Source: Anaerobaca sp035448545 (GTDB lineage Bacteria; Planctomycetota; Phycisphaerae; Sedimentisphaerales; Anaerobacaceae). Taken from it: a DNA stretch of 64,000 bases. Position numbers and translations under genes: made by a program. Location of the stretch: the NCBI GenBank assembly GCA_035448545.1, contig DAOTJE010000003.1, forward strand, positions 186,001 through 250,000. Reading direction: 5' to 3'. Positions 27,146 to 36,115 of the stretch are shown piece by piece (position 1 is the first letter of the stretch; each line of letters begins with the position of its first letter). The notes beneath the pieces were generated by a model that worked only from the letters and a program-made list of their open reading frames with translations, did not search any database and was not told the origin of the DNA.

Positions 27146-27524
27146 ATGCGCCTTCGCAGGTTCGGTGTTGGTTGACACTCCACGATCGCATTGCATTCCT
27201 GCGCGGCGAAGACCGGGGGATTGTGCTTGAATGGAACGGACGGGGGGAACGATCAGAACCTCTTTGCAGATGTGTGGTTACGGCGCGGGTCTGCCTGCCG
27301 GGAACGCACAGAGAACGAACAGGGAACGAACGAGGAACGACTATCAAGAATGATAAGAATGAGAAGAATGAAAAGAAGTGCCCCTTTCGGGTCTTGACTG
27401 ATGAGGGTGGCCAGGGATATGAGAGTGTTCACAGTGATGCCGTAAGGTGTTCCGTTCGTAGTGGCGTCGCAAGACGCTGCTCTCAAGAGCAGGCATGGCC
27501 TGACGGGCACACTGCAAACGGTGC
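27146..27524. other. Gene-free stretch with short purine-rich repeats
   Basis: No gene supported. It includes GAACGAAC/GGAACGA repeats near 27314-27344 and AAGAATGA-type repeats near 27348-27378, which resemble slippage-prone filler. Confidence 0.4.
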
Positions 27525-27553
27525 TTGAAGGGAGCGGACCGGTGGGTTAGAAT
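27525..27553 (+). promoter_or_regulatory. Putative promoter for the DUF6807-DUF1080 gene
   Basis: TTGAAG (27525-27530), 17 nt, TAGAAT (27548-27553); a start near 27560 would leave a leader of about 55 nt before ATG 27615. Confidence 0.5.
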
Positions 27554-27614
27554 CCTTTCTTGCGGCCGGCAGGCTACAGGCCGCACCGCCGCTGGGAATG
27601 AAAGGAGCGCCACC

Positions 27615-29471
27615 ATGCAGATACGTCCATCCTCGCGAACAGCAGTTTTCTCATTCCTTGTGCTCTTCTGTCTGCTGTTCGGCACGCGGGCGTCCGCCGG
27701 CGAACCGCTGGCGACGTTCACCGTCCGGGCGGGCGAGCACACCCGCGTGGATACGCCGGTGTCGGCGCCGCTGGTCGGGCTGACCGATGTCTCGTCGCTG
27801 CGACTCGAGGAGATCAGGGGATCGCAGCGCGTCGCGGTGCCTGCCCAGGTCGAGGCCGGACCGACCCCGAGGCTGTGGTGGGTGCTCCGAGGCACGACGC
27901 CGGCCGGCCAGAGCCGCGTCTTCGAACTGGTGCGTGGCGAACCGGCGACGGACGGCCTGGTTACAGCGGTCATGGGTGATAAGGCCCTGGACCTCCAAAT
28001 GGGCGGCGCCGGCATCCTGCGCTACAACCACGCCGTGGTTCCGCATCCGAAGGACATGGGGCGCATTCCGCAGGAGCGCTGGTCCCTCTACGACCGCAGC
28101 GGTTTCATCCACCCGCTCTGGTCCACCAAAGGCTCGGTGCTGACCGAGATCCATCCGGCCGACCACATCCACCACATGGGGCTCTGGATGCCCTGGACCC
28201 ACACGCACTTCGAAGGCAAGATGGTCGATTTCTGGAACGTCGGTGACGGGACCGGGACCGTCCGCTTCGCGAAGTACCTCTCGACGACCGAGGGCCCGGT
28301 GTTCGGCGGCTTTCAGGTCGAGCAGGAGCACGTGGCCCGCAAGACGAGCAAGGGCGAGCAGGTGATCCTTGATGAGGTCTGGGACGTCCGCGCGTTCAAC
28401 GTGGGCGGGCCGGACAAGGGCTACTGGCTGATCGACTTCAAGTCCACGCAACGCTGCGTCGCGGATGAGCCGCTGATTCAGGATGAGTACCGTTATGGCG
28501 GACTCGGCTTCCGCGCCACCTCGAAGTGGAAGGGTGAAACGGCGGCCTACCTGACCAGCGAGGGCAAGGGCCGCGACGGCCACGCCACCCGCGCCCGCTG
28601 GTGTGACACGTCCGGCAAGATCGACGAATGGGAAGGCGTCACGTTCTACAGCCATCCGCAGAACTTCCAGCATCCCGAGCCGATGCGGATCTGGCCGGAG
28701 CCGGACAACTATGTGTTCTTCAACTTCTGCCCGTCCCAGGCCGGTCCCTGGGAGATGAAGCCGGGCGAAGACCACGTCTTCCGCTATCGGATGTACGTCC
28801 ACCAGGGCAAGGTTGTGGTGGCCGACGCCGAACGCATCTGGAACGACTATGCCAACCCGCCGCAGGTGGACGCGGTGTTCCGCCGGCCGGCCAACGCGGT
28901 CACGCTGTTCGATGGAACGGACTTCTCACAGTGGCAGCGGGACGGCGGCGGTGACATCCGCTGGACGCTGGCCGATGGCGCGATGCAGATCGTCCCGGGC
29001 AGCGGCAGCATCGTGACGAAGGAGCCGGTCGGGGATTTCGCGATGCACATCGAGTTCAAGACGCCGCAACTGCCGCCCGATGTGACAGGCCAGGGTCGTG
29101 GCAACAGCGGCGTCTACATCCAGCGACGCTACGAGCTTCAGATTCTCGATTCCTATGGCCTGGAGCCGCAGTTCAACGAATGCGGCTCGATCTATCGCTT
29201 CAAGGCGCCCGACCGCAACCTCTGCAAGAAGCCGGGCGAGTGGCAGAGCTACGACATCCGCTTTCGCGAGGCCCGCTGGGACGGCGACAAGAAGATCGCC
29301 GACGCCCGCATCACGGTCTACCACAACGGTGTGCTGATCCATGACGACGTCGCGATCCCGAACAAGACCGGCGCCGGCCGGCCCGAGGGCCCCGAGCCGC
29401 TGCCGATCCTGCTCCAGGACCACGGCAACGCCGTGGCTTTCCGCAACATCTGGATCGCTCCGCTGGATTGA
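27615..29471 (+). CDS. Exported DUF6807 (PmoA-like) protein fused to DUF1080 3-keto-glycoside hydrolase domain
   Basis: 618 residues from ATG 27615, behind AAAGGAG. Sec signal peptide 1-28 (ending RASAG). Residues about 30-410 match the DUF6807/PmoA-family fold seen in planctomycetes and Bacteroidetes (HPADHIHHMGLWMPWTHTHFEG, DEYRYGGLGFRATSKWKG). Residues about 425-618 form a DUF1080 domain: TLFDGTDFSQWQ at its start, GRGNSGVYIQ, YELQILDSYG and the closing GNAVAFRNIWI. DUF1080 (PF06439) members act on 3-keto-disaccharides or related keto-glycosides as hydrolases or eliminases. The DUF6807 part has no role I can name. It has its own promoter and stands about 4 kb before the oxidoreductase array; a related function is inferred. 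Confidence 0.8.
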   Translation: MQIRPSSRTAVFSFLVLFCLLFGTRASAGEPLATFTVRAGEHTRVDTPVSAPLVGLTDVSSLRLEEIRGSQRVAVPAQVEAGPTPRLWWVLRGTTPAGQSRVFELVRGEPATDGLVTAVMGDKALDLQMGGAGILRYNHAVVPHPKDMGRIPQERWSLYDRSGFIHPLWSTKGSVLTEIHPADHIHHMGLWMPWTHTHFEGKMVDFWNVGDGTGTVRFAKYLSTTEGPVFGGFQVEQEHVARKTSKGEQVILDEVWDVRAFNVGGPDKGYWLIDFKSTQRCVADEPLIQDEYRYGGLGFRATSKWKGETAAYLTSEGKGRDGHATRARWCDTSGKIDEWEGVTFYSHPQNFQHPEPMRIWPEPDNYVFFNFCPSQAGPWEMKPGEDHVFRYRMYVHQGKVVVADAERIWNDYANPPQVDAVFRRPANAVTLFDGTDFSQWQRDGGGDIRWTLADGAMQIVPGSGSIVTKEPVGDFAMHIEFKTPQLPPDVTGQGRGNSGVYIQRRYELQILDSYGLEPQFNECGSIYRFKAPDRNLCKKPGEWQSYDIRFREARWDGDKKIADARITVYHNGVLIHDDVAIPNKTGAGRPEGPEPLPILLQDHGNAVAFRNIWIAPLD

Positions 29472-29524
29472 TGATCGACGATTGACGATTGGGCCAACCG
29501 GAGTGGCTGCCGTCTCTGAGGAGG

Positions 29525-29617
29525 CTATTCGAGTTTCGGTTTGCCACGGGCGCCGTGCCAGATTCTCAGGATGTGGATGGCGTCTCGCCGGCTATCTACC
29601 CGGCAGATGACCCGGCA
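29525..29617 (-). pseudogene. C-terminal remnant of a RelE/ParE-family toxin
   Basis: The minus-strand peptide ending CRVDSRRDAIHILRIWHGAR and a few more residues matches the last ~30 residues of RelE/ParE toxins, normally about 95 long. The rest is missing: the remnant overlaps the end of the antitoxin gene directly, so a deletion has removed about 60 N-terminal codons. Without the N-terminal fold it cannot be an active toxin. Confidence 0.7.
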
Positions 29618-29793
29618 AGCCATTTCTTGAGGCTTTCCTTGACTTCGTCGTGGGCAACGACCTTGCCTGTCCTGACGTCGGCCAGGCCCTTGTCGATCGC
29701 GCTCAGGAAGCGGACACGCTCTTCGATGTCCTCCCAAGCCGCCGAGTCCGGCAGTTCCCGAATCGTCTTGATCGCCGTGTCCTTGCTCGTCAT
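29596..29793 (-). CDS. Addiction-module antitoxin-like protein (orphan)
   Basis: 65 residues, acidic and helical. It opens MTSKDTAIKTIRELPDSA and ends with GLADVRTGKVVAHDEVKESL, the pattern of small type II antitoxins paired with RelE/ParE toxins (ribbon or helix plus toxin-wrapping C-terminus). The toxin partner that should follow is reduced to its C-terminal tail, so this is likely an orphan antitoxin. Short cytoplasmic DNA-binding and toxin-binding protein by family. The gene lies in a decayed patch with other truncated accessory genes. Confidence 0.65.
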   Translation of the reverse strand: MTSKDTAIKTIRELPDSAAWEDIEERVRFLSAIDKGLADVRTGKVVAHDEVKESLKKWLAGSSAG

Positions 29794-29967
29794 ACCATTG
29801 TTCTACCCACGCTGGATCGGTCACGCAGGCCGGTTTGCCCGTACCTTCGTCGGATCCGCCTCTCTGGATTCAGCAAGCAGTGCAACTCAGTTCGGTCTCC
29901 ACGTGAGCATGGCCTCCCCCAATATTCGCCCGGCATGCGGAAGAGGTGGGTGCTCTGCTTCTGCAGG

Positions 29968-30108
29968 TCAACTCTTGACTCTTTCAGCGTTTGCCCCCGC
30001 AGATGTTATCCACTTGGCAAATGTGTCAAGGGTGACAGCATAGAATTTCTGCTGGCCAGCAGGCTTCCACAGGATTGTGGATGGTTTCACACGGATTGTC
30101 CCGATCAT
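29968..30108 (-). CDS. Small uncharacterised protein
   Basis: 46 codons from ATG 30108, with GAGG 6 nt upstream. The peptide has a protein-like composition: IRVKPSTILWKPAGQQKFY near the start and TLDTFAKWI after it. It lies 140 nt downstream of the helicase gene on the same strand. I recognise no family and the sequence alone does not prove expression. Confidence 0.4.
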   Translation of the reverse strand: MIGTIRVKPSTILWKPAGQQKFYAVTLDTFAKWITSAGANAERVKS

Positions 30109-30248
30109 CGGTCGCCTCGGTTTTTGGTCCCAGCACCTTGGCTTCGAGGTGCGGCGGCTGCTCCAACCTGTTGATATAGCTTGGCGTTTCCTGTCCTCTC
30201 AATTCTGCAAGTGAACAGTCGGTACGATCAATGGCTCAGAACGGCGTC

Positions 30249-32189
30249 TTACGGAATGCACATTTCTGCCCGGATAGGACGTCTCGTCCATACTTGACGC
30301 AATGATTCATAGCCGAGCCGTGGACGTGGTCCTCGAAACTCGTCTTCGCAATCGAGGATTACGCACGACTTCGTGCCGCCGAATTCGGGGCCTCGCAGAC
30401 CTCTGCCTATCATTTGCTCATACAGCACTCCGCTCACTGTCGGCCTGGCGACAACGATATGCGTCACACGCGGTGCATCGAATCCTGTTGTCAGGACCTG
30501 ACAATTGCAGAGGACACGAATCTCTCCGCGTTTGAACTCGGCGACTGTCTGGCGACGCGTGACATCTCTTGTCTTACCCGTCAGCACCGCTGCTGGCACT
30601 TGTTCCCGACGCAACAGGAATGCCATATGCTCGGCATCGCGTACACTTGGTCCGAAGTATAGAATTGAATTGCCTGAGTCCTTGCCAAGAGGCAGAAGAT
30701 GCTCGAGAATCATAAGTCGGCGGTCGAGGTTGTCGGCCCGCGACGCCATGATGCGGTCTACACGTTCGATATCTTCCTCGTCAACTTCATCGTCCGGAAA
30801 GACATCCGGTATACGCATGATCGTACGTGTGTGGATCAATCTGGGGTCGGGTCTCGCCAATATGCCCATTTGGCGTAGCTGCTCCAGTCGCTCAGACGGA
30901 TCATCGCCAAGGGTGCGAATCGGCTCGATGAGTTCGCCGAAGATGTCCCTCAAGTCGCGAGTGCCCCCTTCCGGGTCATCATTGAAGTACTCCATCCGGA
31001 ATGGGGTCGCCGTCAGACCAGCCACGGAGACGTGACGCTCTGAGGGTAGGAGATCTCGCAGGATACGCCGGTACATTGGTGCGGCGGCACGATGAGCTTC
31101 GTCGATTAGAAGCACACTCAACGATTCCCTCAATCCCTGAAGGACAGGCGCACCGCCTTCCACGCGATCATCGAGAAGATTGGCAATTCGCTGGGGAGTG
31201 GAAATTAGCACCGTCGGCCGCCCGACAATCTCCTGAAGTGTTGAACCGTGCTTGATGAGATCCTGCGTGTAGCGTCCCCAGAATCTTACAAGCAGCAAAG
31301 GGCAGACGTTCTTCGAGTTTATCCAGACCTGGTGAAAGCACTCGCATGCTTGCTCGCACAGTTCTTCCGTGTGTGCAAGCCAGAGGACAGCGGCTTCCGC
31401 AGCAGTCTGGCCGACGACATCGTAGCGTTTGGTGAGTACGTCGCGAATGCTCTCTACCGCTACCCGAGTCTTGCCTGCGCCTGTGGGCAAGGTCACGATG
31501 GCGCGTTGGCCTCGATTCTCCAGCACACGATCCAATTGCTCTTTGACGTCTTTTTGGAAGGGCTTTAATTCCTTCAGATCGAATCTACCCTCCAGGTATT
31601 CATAATCGCACAGTGCCTCGGGAGCCGGAATGCCGACCAGTTCACGGGGAAACCCGGTTCTTGCCACGAACTCGGCGGCCGCCCCTTTTCCCGGATGCCA
31701 CCTCTTGGGGTAGTTGACCCTGCACGCAGTTGCAATGTGCTTTCGAATCTCGGGATCACAGAACAGGTCGACACCGTGTTGGAGGACCAAGGCCGCGGCC
31801 AGCCCCGTCTTGGTGGCGCTGTCTTTGCCTATTTCTCTGCTTCTGAGGCGCCGCACAGGGAATCGCAGATCTCCCAAGAGGGCTTCGATTTGATCCCTTG
31901 TGAGCAGCTCGGTGAGTCGTTCGACTGATTGCCTCTCCCATTCTGTTCTGAGCAGGACCCGCTCATCCGAATGCTCAGGCGATGATCGCCCCCGCTGGTC
32001 ATGAATGTTGAAGCCGCCGGTTCTCTTCGGGCCCTTCTGTATTCTGCGGTCGGAGGCAAGGACCCGTCTCTGCAATTCAGGGTACTGGTCCTCTCTCAAG
32101 TCCCAGATTTCCATGATGTTGCTCTTGGCAAGGTGGCCCTGCTCCCAGACCATCTTTATGACTTCCGCGACTACGTGGTCATCAAGCAT
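30249..32189 (-). CDS. Superfamily II DEAD/DEAH-box helicase
   Basis: 646 residues. After an uncharacterised ~215-residue N-terminus the ResIII/DEAD core begins: Q-like ELKPFQKDVKEQL, Walker A LPTGAGKTR, motif II LLIDEAHRA, motif III GLTATPFR, then the C-terminal RecA domain with STLQ/LYFGPSVRDAEHM, LTTGFDAPRVTHIVVARPT and motif VI QMIGRGLRG. Such stand-alone helicases occur in restriction, anti-phage or repair contexts, but no nuclease or methylase partner is next to it. An in-frame stop five codons upstream fixes the start near ATG 32189. The region reads less GC-rich than its surroundings and is bordered by gene fragments, so it was probably acquired horizontally. Confidence 0.85.
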   Translation of the reverse strand: MLDDHVVAEVIKMVWEQGHLAKSNIMEIWDLREDQYPELQRRVLASDRRIQKGPKRTGGFNIHDQRGRSSPEHSDERVLLRTEWERQSVERLTELLTRDQIEALLGDLRFPVRRLRSREIGKDSATKTGLAAALVLQHGVDLFCDPEIRKHIATACRVNYPKRWHPGKGAAAEFVARTGFPRELVGIPAPEALCDYEYLEGRFDLKELKPFQKDVKEQLDRVLENRGQRAIVTLPTGAGKTRVAVESIRDVLTKRYDVVGQTAAEAAVLWLAHTEELCEQACECFHQVWINSKNVCPLLLVRFWGRYTQDLIKHGSTLQEIVGRPTVLISTPQRIANLLDDRVEGGAPVLQGLRESLSVLLIDEAHRAAAPMYRRILRDLLPSERHVSVAGLTATPFRMEYFNDDPEGGTRDLRDIFGELIEPIRTLGDDPSERLEQLRQMGILARPDPRLIHTRTIMRIPDVFPDDEVDEEDIERVDRIMASRADNLDRRLMILEHLLPLGKDSGNSILYFGPSVRDAEHMAFLLRREQVPAAVLTGKTRDVTRRQTVAEFKRGEIRVLCNCQVLTTGFDAPRVTHIVVARPTVSGVLYEQMIGRGLRGPEFGGTKSCVILDCEDEFRGPRPRLGYESLRQVWTRRPIRAEMCIP

Positions 32190-32382
32190 ATGGCGGCGCT
32201 CTCATCAGCCTGTGTGATGTATGGCAATCCCTCGCTTGCGTCTGCGTCCTATATCGCGCTATCGGCCGCAGAGGTGGGTGACTTGAGAAGAACTGGGAAA
32301 AACAGATGCGAGAAGCGTGGGGGCGGGATGCGGAAGGGCGTCGCCGGTGGCCGGTCTTGTCAGATTCGGCTCAGGATTGGGC

Positions 32383-32478
32383 TTATGATGCGTTCGGCGA
32401 GGCGATGCCGCCGATCACGACGTACTTGACGTCATGTCGCTGAAAGGACCTGAATACGTCCTGCAACCGGTTGAGCAC
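32383..32478 (-). pseudogene. N-terminal fragment of a nucleotidyltransferase-fold protein
   Basis: From GTG 32478 (AGGAG 7 nt upstream) the frame reads LQDVFRSFQRHDVKYVVIGG, the start of MNT-like nucleotidyltransferases, up to the GGIA where the catalytic loop should begin. It then runs off into SPNAS and a stop, so the catalytic part is lost. It overlaps the end of the preceding small gene by 47 nt, as in intact two-gene cassettes of this kind. Confidence 0.6.
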
Positions 32479-32593
32479 CTTTACGCTCCTGGAGTGCGGG
32501 ATTGACGGTCAACGCCAGATCGGTGAAACAGCAGAGCATCTCCATCCGTTCGGAAAGCGGCAGAGACTGGAACCAGCGGGCCTTCGCCTCCAT
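32432..32593 (-). CDS. Small conserved-looking protein preceding the nucleotidyltransferase fragment
   Basis: 53 residues from ATG 32593 with a GAGGAG site 5 nt upstream. It opens MEAKARWFQSLPLSERMEM and ends QPVAGRIQVLS. I associate such small proteins with overlapping downstream nucleotidyltransferase genes, but cannot name a family. Cytoplasmic, no TM helix. With its partner broken it may be a relic. A longer reading from 32692 is possible. Confidence 0.5.
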   Translation of the reverse strand: MEAKARWFQSLPLSERMEMLCCFTDLALTVNPALQERKGAQPVAGRIQVLSAT

Positions 32594-32939
32594 GCTCTCC
32601 TCACGGCGGTCGTGCGTGACAGTGGCCTGCATTGTTGTGCTCTTCTCGACCAGATTGTGTTCTCCCGGCCTGATACCCATTGCCACCATCATGTTAACAC
32701 ACGTCCGCGCGAATCAACCACTCTTAAACACACTCCACCTGTGTGGGCGCGGCACCGGCTGGGTGTGCTTCCTGTTGGTGGCCTCTTTTCGTTGGATTCG
32801 ATTGCGTGCCGGGGCTATGATGCGCTTCGCCGGGCGGTGGGTTGCGCGCCGGTTGCGGTCGTCAGAACGTCGGGAAAGGGGTACATCCGATGAAGAGGCG
32901 GATTTGTCTATCGGGGGCGTGTGGGCTGGTGCCGCCGGC
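32594..32939. other. No supportable gene
   Basis: Open frames here have no recognisable product and the composition does not resemble neighbouring genes. It probably belongs to the decayed accessory patch. Confidence 0.4.
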
Positions 32940-33257
32940 ACCGTGCCGGTCATCAAAGCCAAGTACGATATCGCCGAACTGACGGGACCGCCCACGTCTG
33001 AGAAGGCGGTCATTGCGGCGTTTTTCACAGCAAAGGGTGATACACTGTACGCGATCTGTCCCCGCTGGCCTCAGAACGAGATGGTTCTGAAAGATATCGA
33101 CGTTTCCTCGGACGCGACTGTAACGATGCTGGGCGTGGCGCAACCCTTGCACGGGCGGTAGTCCGGCCGCGACGTGGTGGTCCAGGTCCCCACTCTTTCC
33201 GCAGACGAAACGCCCGGTGAGCACGCGTATGTGCTCCGATTGACACAGGTTAGGTAG
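32940..33257 (+). pseudogene. C-terminal remnant of a GH29 alpha-L-fucosidase with an internal amber codon
   Basis: The frame reads FFTAKGDTLYAICPRWPQN and then DVSSDATVTMLGV, the beta-sandwich end of GH29 fucosidases. It meets TAG at 33159-33161, then continues in the same frame with DVVVQVPTLSADETPGEHAY and stops at 33255-33257, the usual family ending. The catalytic barrel (over 300 residues) is absent upstream. It therefore looks like a truncated, mutated gene. It suggests that the lineage once used fucosylated or fucan-type glycans here. Confidence 0.62.
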
Positions 33258-33302
33258 GTTTTATTGGTCCCTGTTGGAGTGGGATTTGCCGGGAATTTGC
33301 GT

Positions 33303-33330
33303 TTGCCACGGTTGTTGCCGCCGGTATAAT
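33303..33330 (+). promoter_or_regulatory. Sigma70-type promoter upstream of the TIM-barrel gene
   Basis: TTGCCA (33303-33308), 16 nt, TATAAT (33325-33330). A start near 33337 leaves a leader of about 185 nt before ATG 33524. Confidence 0.6.
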
Positions 33331-33523
33331 GATTGCCTTTGGCGTAGCCAGGGAGGGCCGGTGCCAGTCTTGTTTGAGGTCAGTTCGGCAATGGAGAACA
33401 CGCACGTCGAGATGCTCGCGATCGGCCAGACCGCAATAACCAGAGGACCGTAAGCGTTCTTTCCCGGAGAAAGGAATCGCTCTGGAAAGGGCTCCAAACT
33501 GAACCACAAAAGGAGGTTACGAG

Positions 33524-34522
33524 ATGGCTAGACCTGTCACACTGTTCACGGGGCAATGGGCGGACCTGCCGCTGGAGACGCTGGCGAAGAAGGCGGCCGC
33601 GTGGGGATACGATGGATTGGAACTGGCCTGCTGGGGCGACCACTTCGAGGTGGAGAAGGCCCTGGCCGACGATGGATACTGCAAGGCCAAGCGCGCGATG
33701 CTGAAGAAGCACGGCCTGGAGGTGTTCGCGATTTCGACACACCTGACGGGCCAGTGCGTCTGCGACAACATTGATGAGCGACACAAGTCGATCGTTCCCG
33801 AGAGCGTCTGGGGTGACGGCAAGCCGGAGGGCGTGAAGAAGCGGGCGGCCCAGAGTGTAATCAACGCGGCCAAGGCTGCCAAGAAGCTCGGCGTCAAAGT
33901 CGTCAACGGTTTTACCGGCAGCTCGATCTGGCACCTGGTCTATTCCTTCCCCCCGGCGCCGCCGGCGATGATTCAGGCCGGCTACGACGACTTCGCCAAG
34001 CGTTTTCTGCCGATCCTCGATGCGTTCAAGGCGGAGGGGATCAAGTTTGCGTTGGAAGTGCATCCCACAGAAATCGCGTTCGACATCGCCTCGGCCCAGC
34101 GGGCGCTCGAAGCGGTCAAAGGACATGAGTGCTTCGGCTTCAACTACGACCCCAGCCACTTCGGCTACCAGGGCGTGGACTACGTCAAGTTCATCCGTAC
34201 GTTCTCCGATCGCATCTTCCACTGCCACATGAAGGACGTCTGGTGGGGACATGGAGACGGGACGGTCGGTGTCTTCGGCGGCCATACCGAGTTCGCCGAT
34301 CCGCGCCGCTACTGGGATTTCCGCTCGATCGGCCACGGGGACATCAATTTCGAGGAAATTATCGTCGCGCTGAACGACATCAACTACCAAGGTCCGCTCT
34401 CCGTCGAATGGGAAGACAGCCGGATGGATCGCGAGCACGGAGCCCAGGAGGCGTGTGCGGCAGTCAAGAAGTTCGACTTCAAGCGTTCGGCGATCGCATT
34501 CGACGCCCAGTTCGACAGATGA
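33524..34522 (+). CDS. Sugar phosphate isomerase/epimerase family TIM-barrel protein
   Basis: 332 residues, strong AAAGGAGG site before ATG 33524, no signal peptide, so cytoplasmic. Xylose-isomerase-like TIM barrel of the AP-endonuclease-2 superfamily. The metal-binding acidic and histidine residues are visible in ALEVHPTE, NYDPSHFGYQ, FHCHMKD and VEWEDSRMD. These enzymes isomerise or epimerise sugars through enediols and, in some keto-glycoside pathways, process 3-keto sugars. Next to a large group of Gfo/Idh/MocA oxidoreductases it is a good candidate for the intracellular step that returns a keto sugar to central metabolism. It has its own promoter and is followed by a strong hairpin. Confidence 0.82.
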   Translation: MARPVTLFTGQWADLPLETLAKKAAAWGYDGLELACWGDHFEVEKALADDGYCKAKRAMLKKHGLEVFAISTHLTGQCVCDNIDERHKSIVPESVWGDGKPEGVKKRAAQSVINAAKAAKKLGVKVVNGFTGSSIWHLVYSFPPAPPAMIQAGYDDFAKRFLPILDAFKAEGIKFALEVHPTEIAFDIASAQRALEAVKGHECFGFNYDPSHFGYQGVDYVKFIRTFSDRIFHCHMKDVWWGHGDGTVGVFGGHTEFADPRRYWDFRSIGHGDINFEEIIVALNDINYQGPLSVEWEDSRMDREHGAQEACAAVKKFDFKRSAIAFDAQFDR

Positions 34523-34539
34523 TCGAAACCGACTTCCGC

Positions 34540-34570
34540 AAGGCCTGGACCTCATAGAGGTCCAGGCCTT
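34540..34570 (+). terminator. Strong hairpin after the TIM-barrel gene
   Basis: 14-nt perfect arms (34540-34553 and 34557-34570) around a 3-nt loop, 17 nt after the stop codon. No T-run follows, so it may be a Rho-assisted or processing site rather than an intrinsic terminator. Confidence 0.55.
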
Positions 34571-34773
34571 GACGGTTGCAGGAGAAGCAGGATAAGCATC
34601 CGGCGCGGCGGAGTCCGGCGCCAACTTGCCCGGAGGGTGGTTACGGCATCCGGCGTGTATCCATCCCGAGACCAACGCGATCCCGACCGATCCGGTTGCG
34701 ACGTTCCTGTGGGGGCCGGGCGGCGTGACGTCGGCGGTGTCCGTTCGATGCACCGAGAATCAGGGGCAGTTCA

Positions 34774-36066
34774 ATGACACGAGTGGGCATGGATCGACGC
34801 GATTTCATTAAGCGGGCCGCCGGCACGGTTGCGGCGGCAGCGTTTCCCTGTGTGGTTCCTTCATCTGTGTTTGCGCAGGGCGGGCAGACGCCTCCGAGCG
34901 AGCGGATCACGTTGGGGTTCATCGGCTGCGGCAAGCAGAGCCAGCATCTGACGCGGTCCTTTCTGAACTCTCCGGGCACGCATGTGGTGGCCGTCTGCGA
35001 CGTCGACAAGCTCAAGCTGGCGCGCAACAAGAAGATCGTCGAGGACCATTACGCCAATGCCAGCGGCGCGTCCTATAAAGGCTGTGATACCTATGGTGAT
35101 TTCCGTGACCTGCTGGCCCGCGGCGACATCGACGCGGTGGTCATCTCCACACCCGATCACTGGCACGCCATCAACGTCATCGAGTCGTGCAGAGCCGGCA
35201 AGGAGATCTACTGCGAAAAGCCGCTTTCGCAGACCGTGGCCGAGGCGAGGGCGATGGTCAACGCGGTGCGGGAATACGACCGGGTCTTTCAGACCGGCAG
35301 CATGCAGCGTTCCGACTGGCACTTCCGCCTGGGCTGCGAGCTGGTGCGCAACGGATACATCGGGCAGCTTCAGCACATCACCGTCGGCATCGGCGGTCCG
35401 CCCGAGGACCGGCCCCTGGCGGCGCAGCCGGTGCCGGACTACCTTGACTGGGACATGTGGCTCGGGCCCGTGCTGTGGCGCCCTTACAATGAGGAACTCG
35501 CGCCGCCGATCAGCTTCGACGGCTTTCCGAATTGGCGATACCACAGCGAGTTCGGCGGGGGCGGCATGACCGACTGGGGCGCTCACCACTTTGATATTGC
35601 CCAATGGGGCCTGGGGATGGACGAGAGTGGACCGGTCGAGATCATTCCGCCCGACGGCAAGGACTACAAGGTGCTCACGTACAGATACGCCAACGGTGTC
35701 ACGATGGTCCGCGACAGCGCCAACGGCGTGCTGTTTACCGGCACCGAAGGCAAGGTGGAGACCAACCGAGGCCATTTGAAGACCTGGCCGGACGAACTCA
35801 AAGACGTCAAGCTTCGCGCAGAGGAGATTCACCTGTACGAATCCAGCAATCATTATGTGGACTGGCTCGATGCGATCCGCAAACGCAGCAAGCCGATCTG
35901 TGACATCGAGACGGGGTGCCGTTCCGTGACAGTCTGCCACCTGGGCAACATCGCCTACAAGCTGCAACGGCCGCTGAAGTGGGACCCGGCCCGCGAGGTG
36001 TTCGTCGGCGACGATGAGGCCAACCGCCTTCTGTCGCGCGCCTATCGCAGTCCGTGGCGCCTTTGA
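34774..36066 (+). CDS. Tat-exported Gfo/Idh/MocA oxidoreductase (paralogue 1)
   Basis: 430 residues. Tat signal with twin arginine in MDRRDFIKRAA and cleavage near SVFAQ. Rossmann dinucleotide motif GFIGCGKQSQH (about 48-58), then CEKPLSQT with the conserved catalytic Lys149, and the C-terminal alpha/beta domain that forms the sugar pocket (GGGGMTDWGAHHFDIAQWGLGMDESG). Members oxidise or reduce sugar hydroxyls with tightly bound NAD(P). It differs from the VPRHVLGG subgroup downstream and is closest in layout to paralogue 2. ATG 34774 has AGGGGC upstream; ATG 34789 is possible. It opens the run of genes read in one direction to 54368. Confidence 0.85.
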   Translation: MTRVGMDRRDFIKRAAGTVAAAAFPCVVPSSVFAQGGQTPPSERITLGFIGCGKQSQHLTRSFLNSPGTHVVAVCDVDKLKLARNKKIVEDHYANASGASYKGCDTYGDFRDLLARGDIDAVVISTPDHWHAINVIESCRAGKEIYCEKPLSQTVAEARAMVNAVREYDRVFQTGSMQRSDWHFRLGCELVRNGYIGQLQHITVGIGGPPEDRPLAAQPVPDYLDWDMWLGPVLWRPYNEELAPPISFDGFPNWRYHSEFGGGGMTDWGAHHFDIAQWGLGMDESGPVEIIPPDGKDYKVLTYRYANGVTMVRDSANGVLFTGTEGKVETNRGHLKTWPDELKDVKLRAEEIHLYESSNHYVDWLDAIRKRSKPICDIETGCRSVTVCHLGNIAYKLQRPLKWDPAREVFVGDDEANRLLSRAYRSPWRL

Positions 36067-36115
36067 TCGAGCAGGTGGCGTCTGTGTTTTGTGAGAACAG
36101 TGAGGAGCAACGAGT

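Noticed and set aside
27348..27378. AAGAATGA-type repeats considered as a CRISPR or regulatory array
   Set aside because: Units are short, imperfect and without spacers.
30249..32189. Considered a type I or III restriction subunit or a known anti-phage helicase
   Set aside because: Only helicase motifs are present; no nuclease motif, methylase or specificity gene is adjacent.
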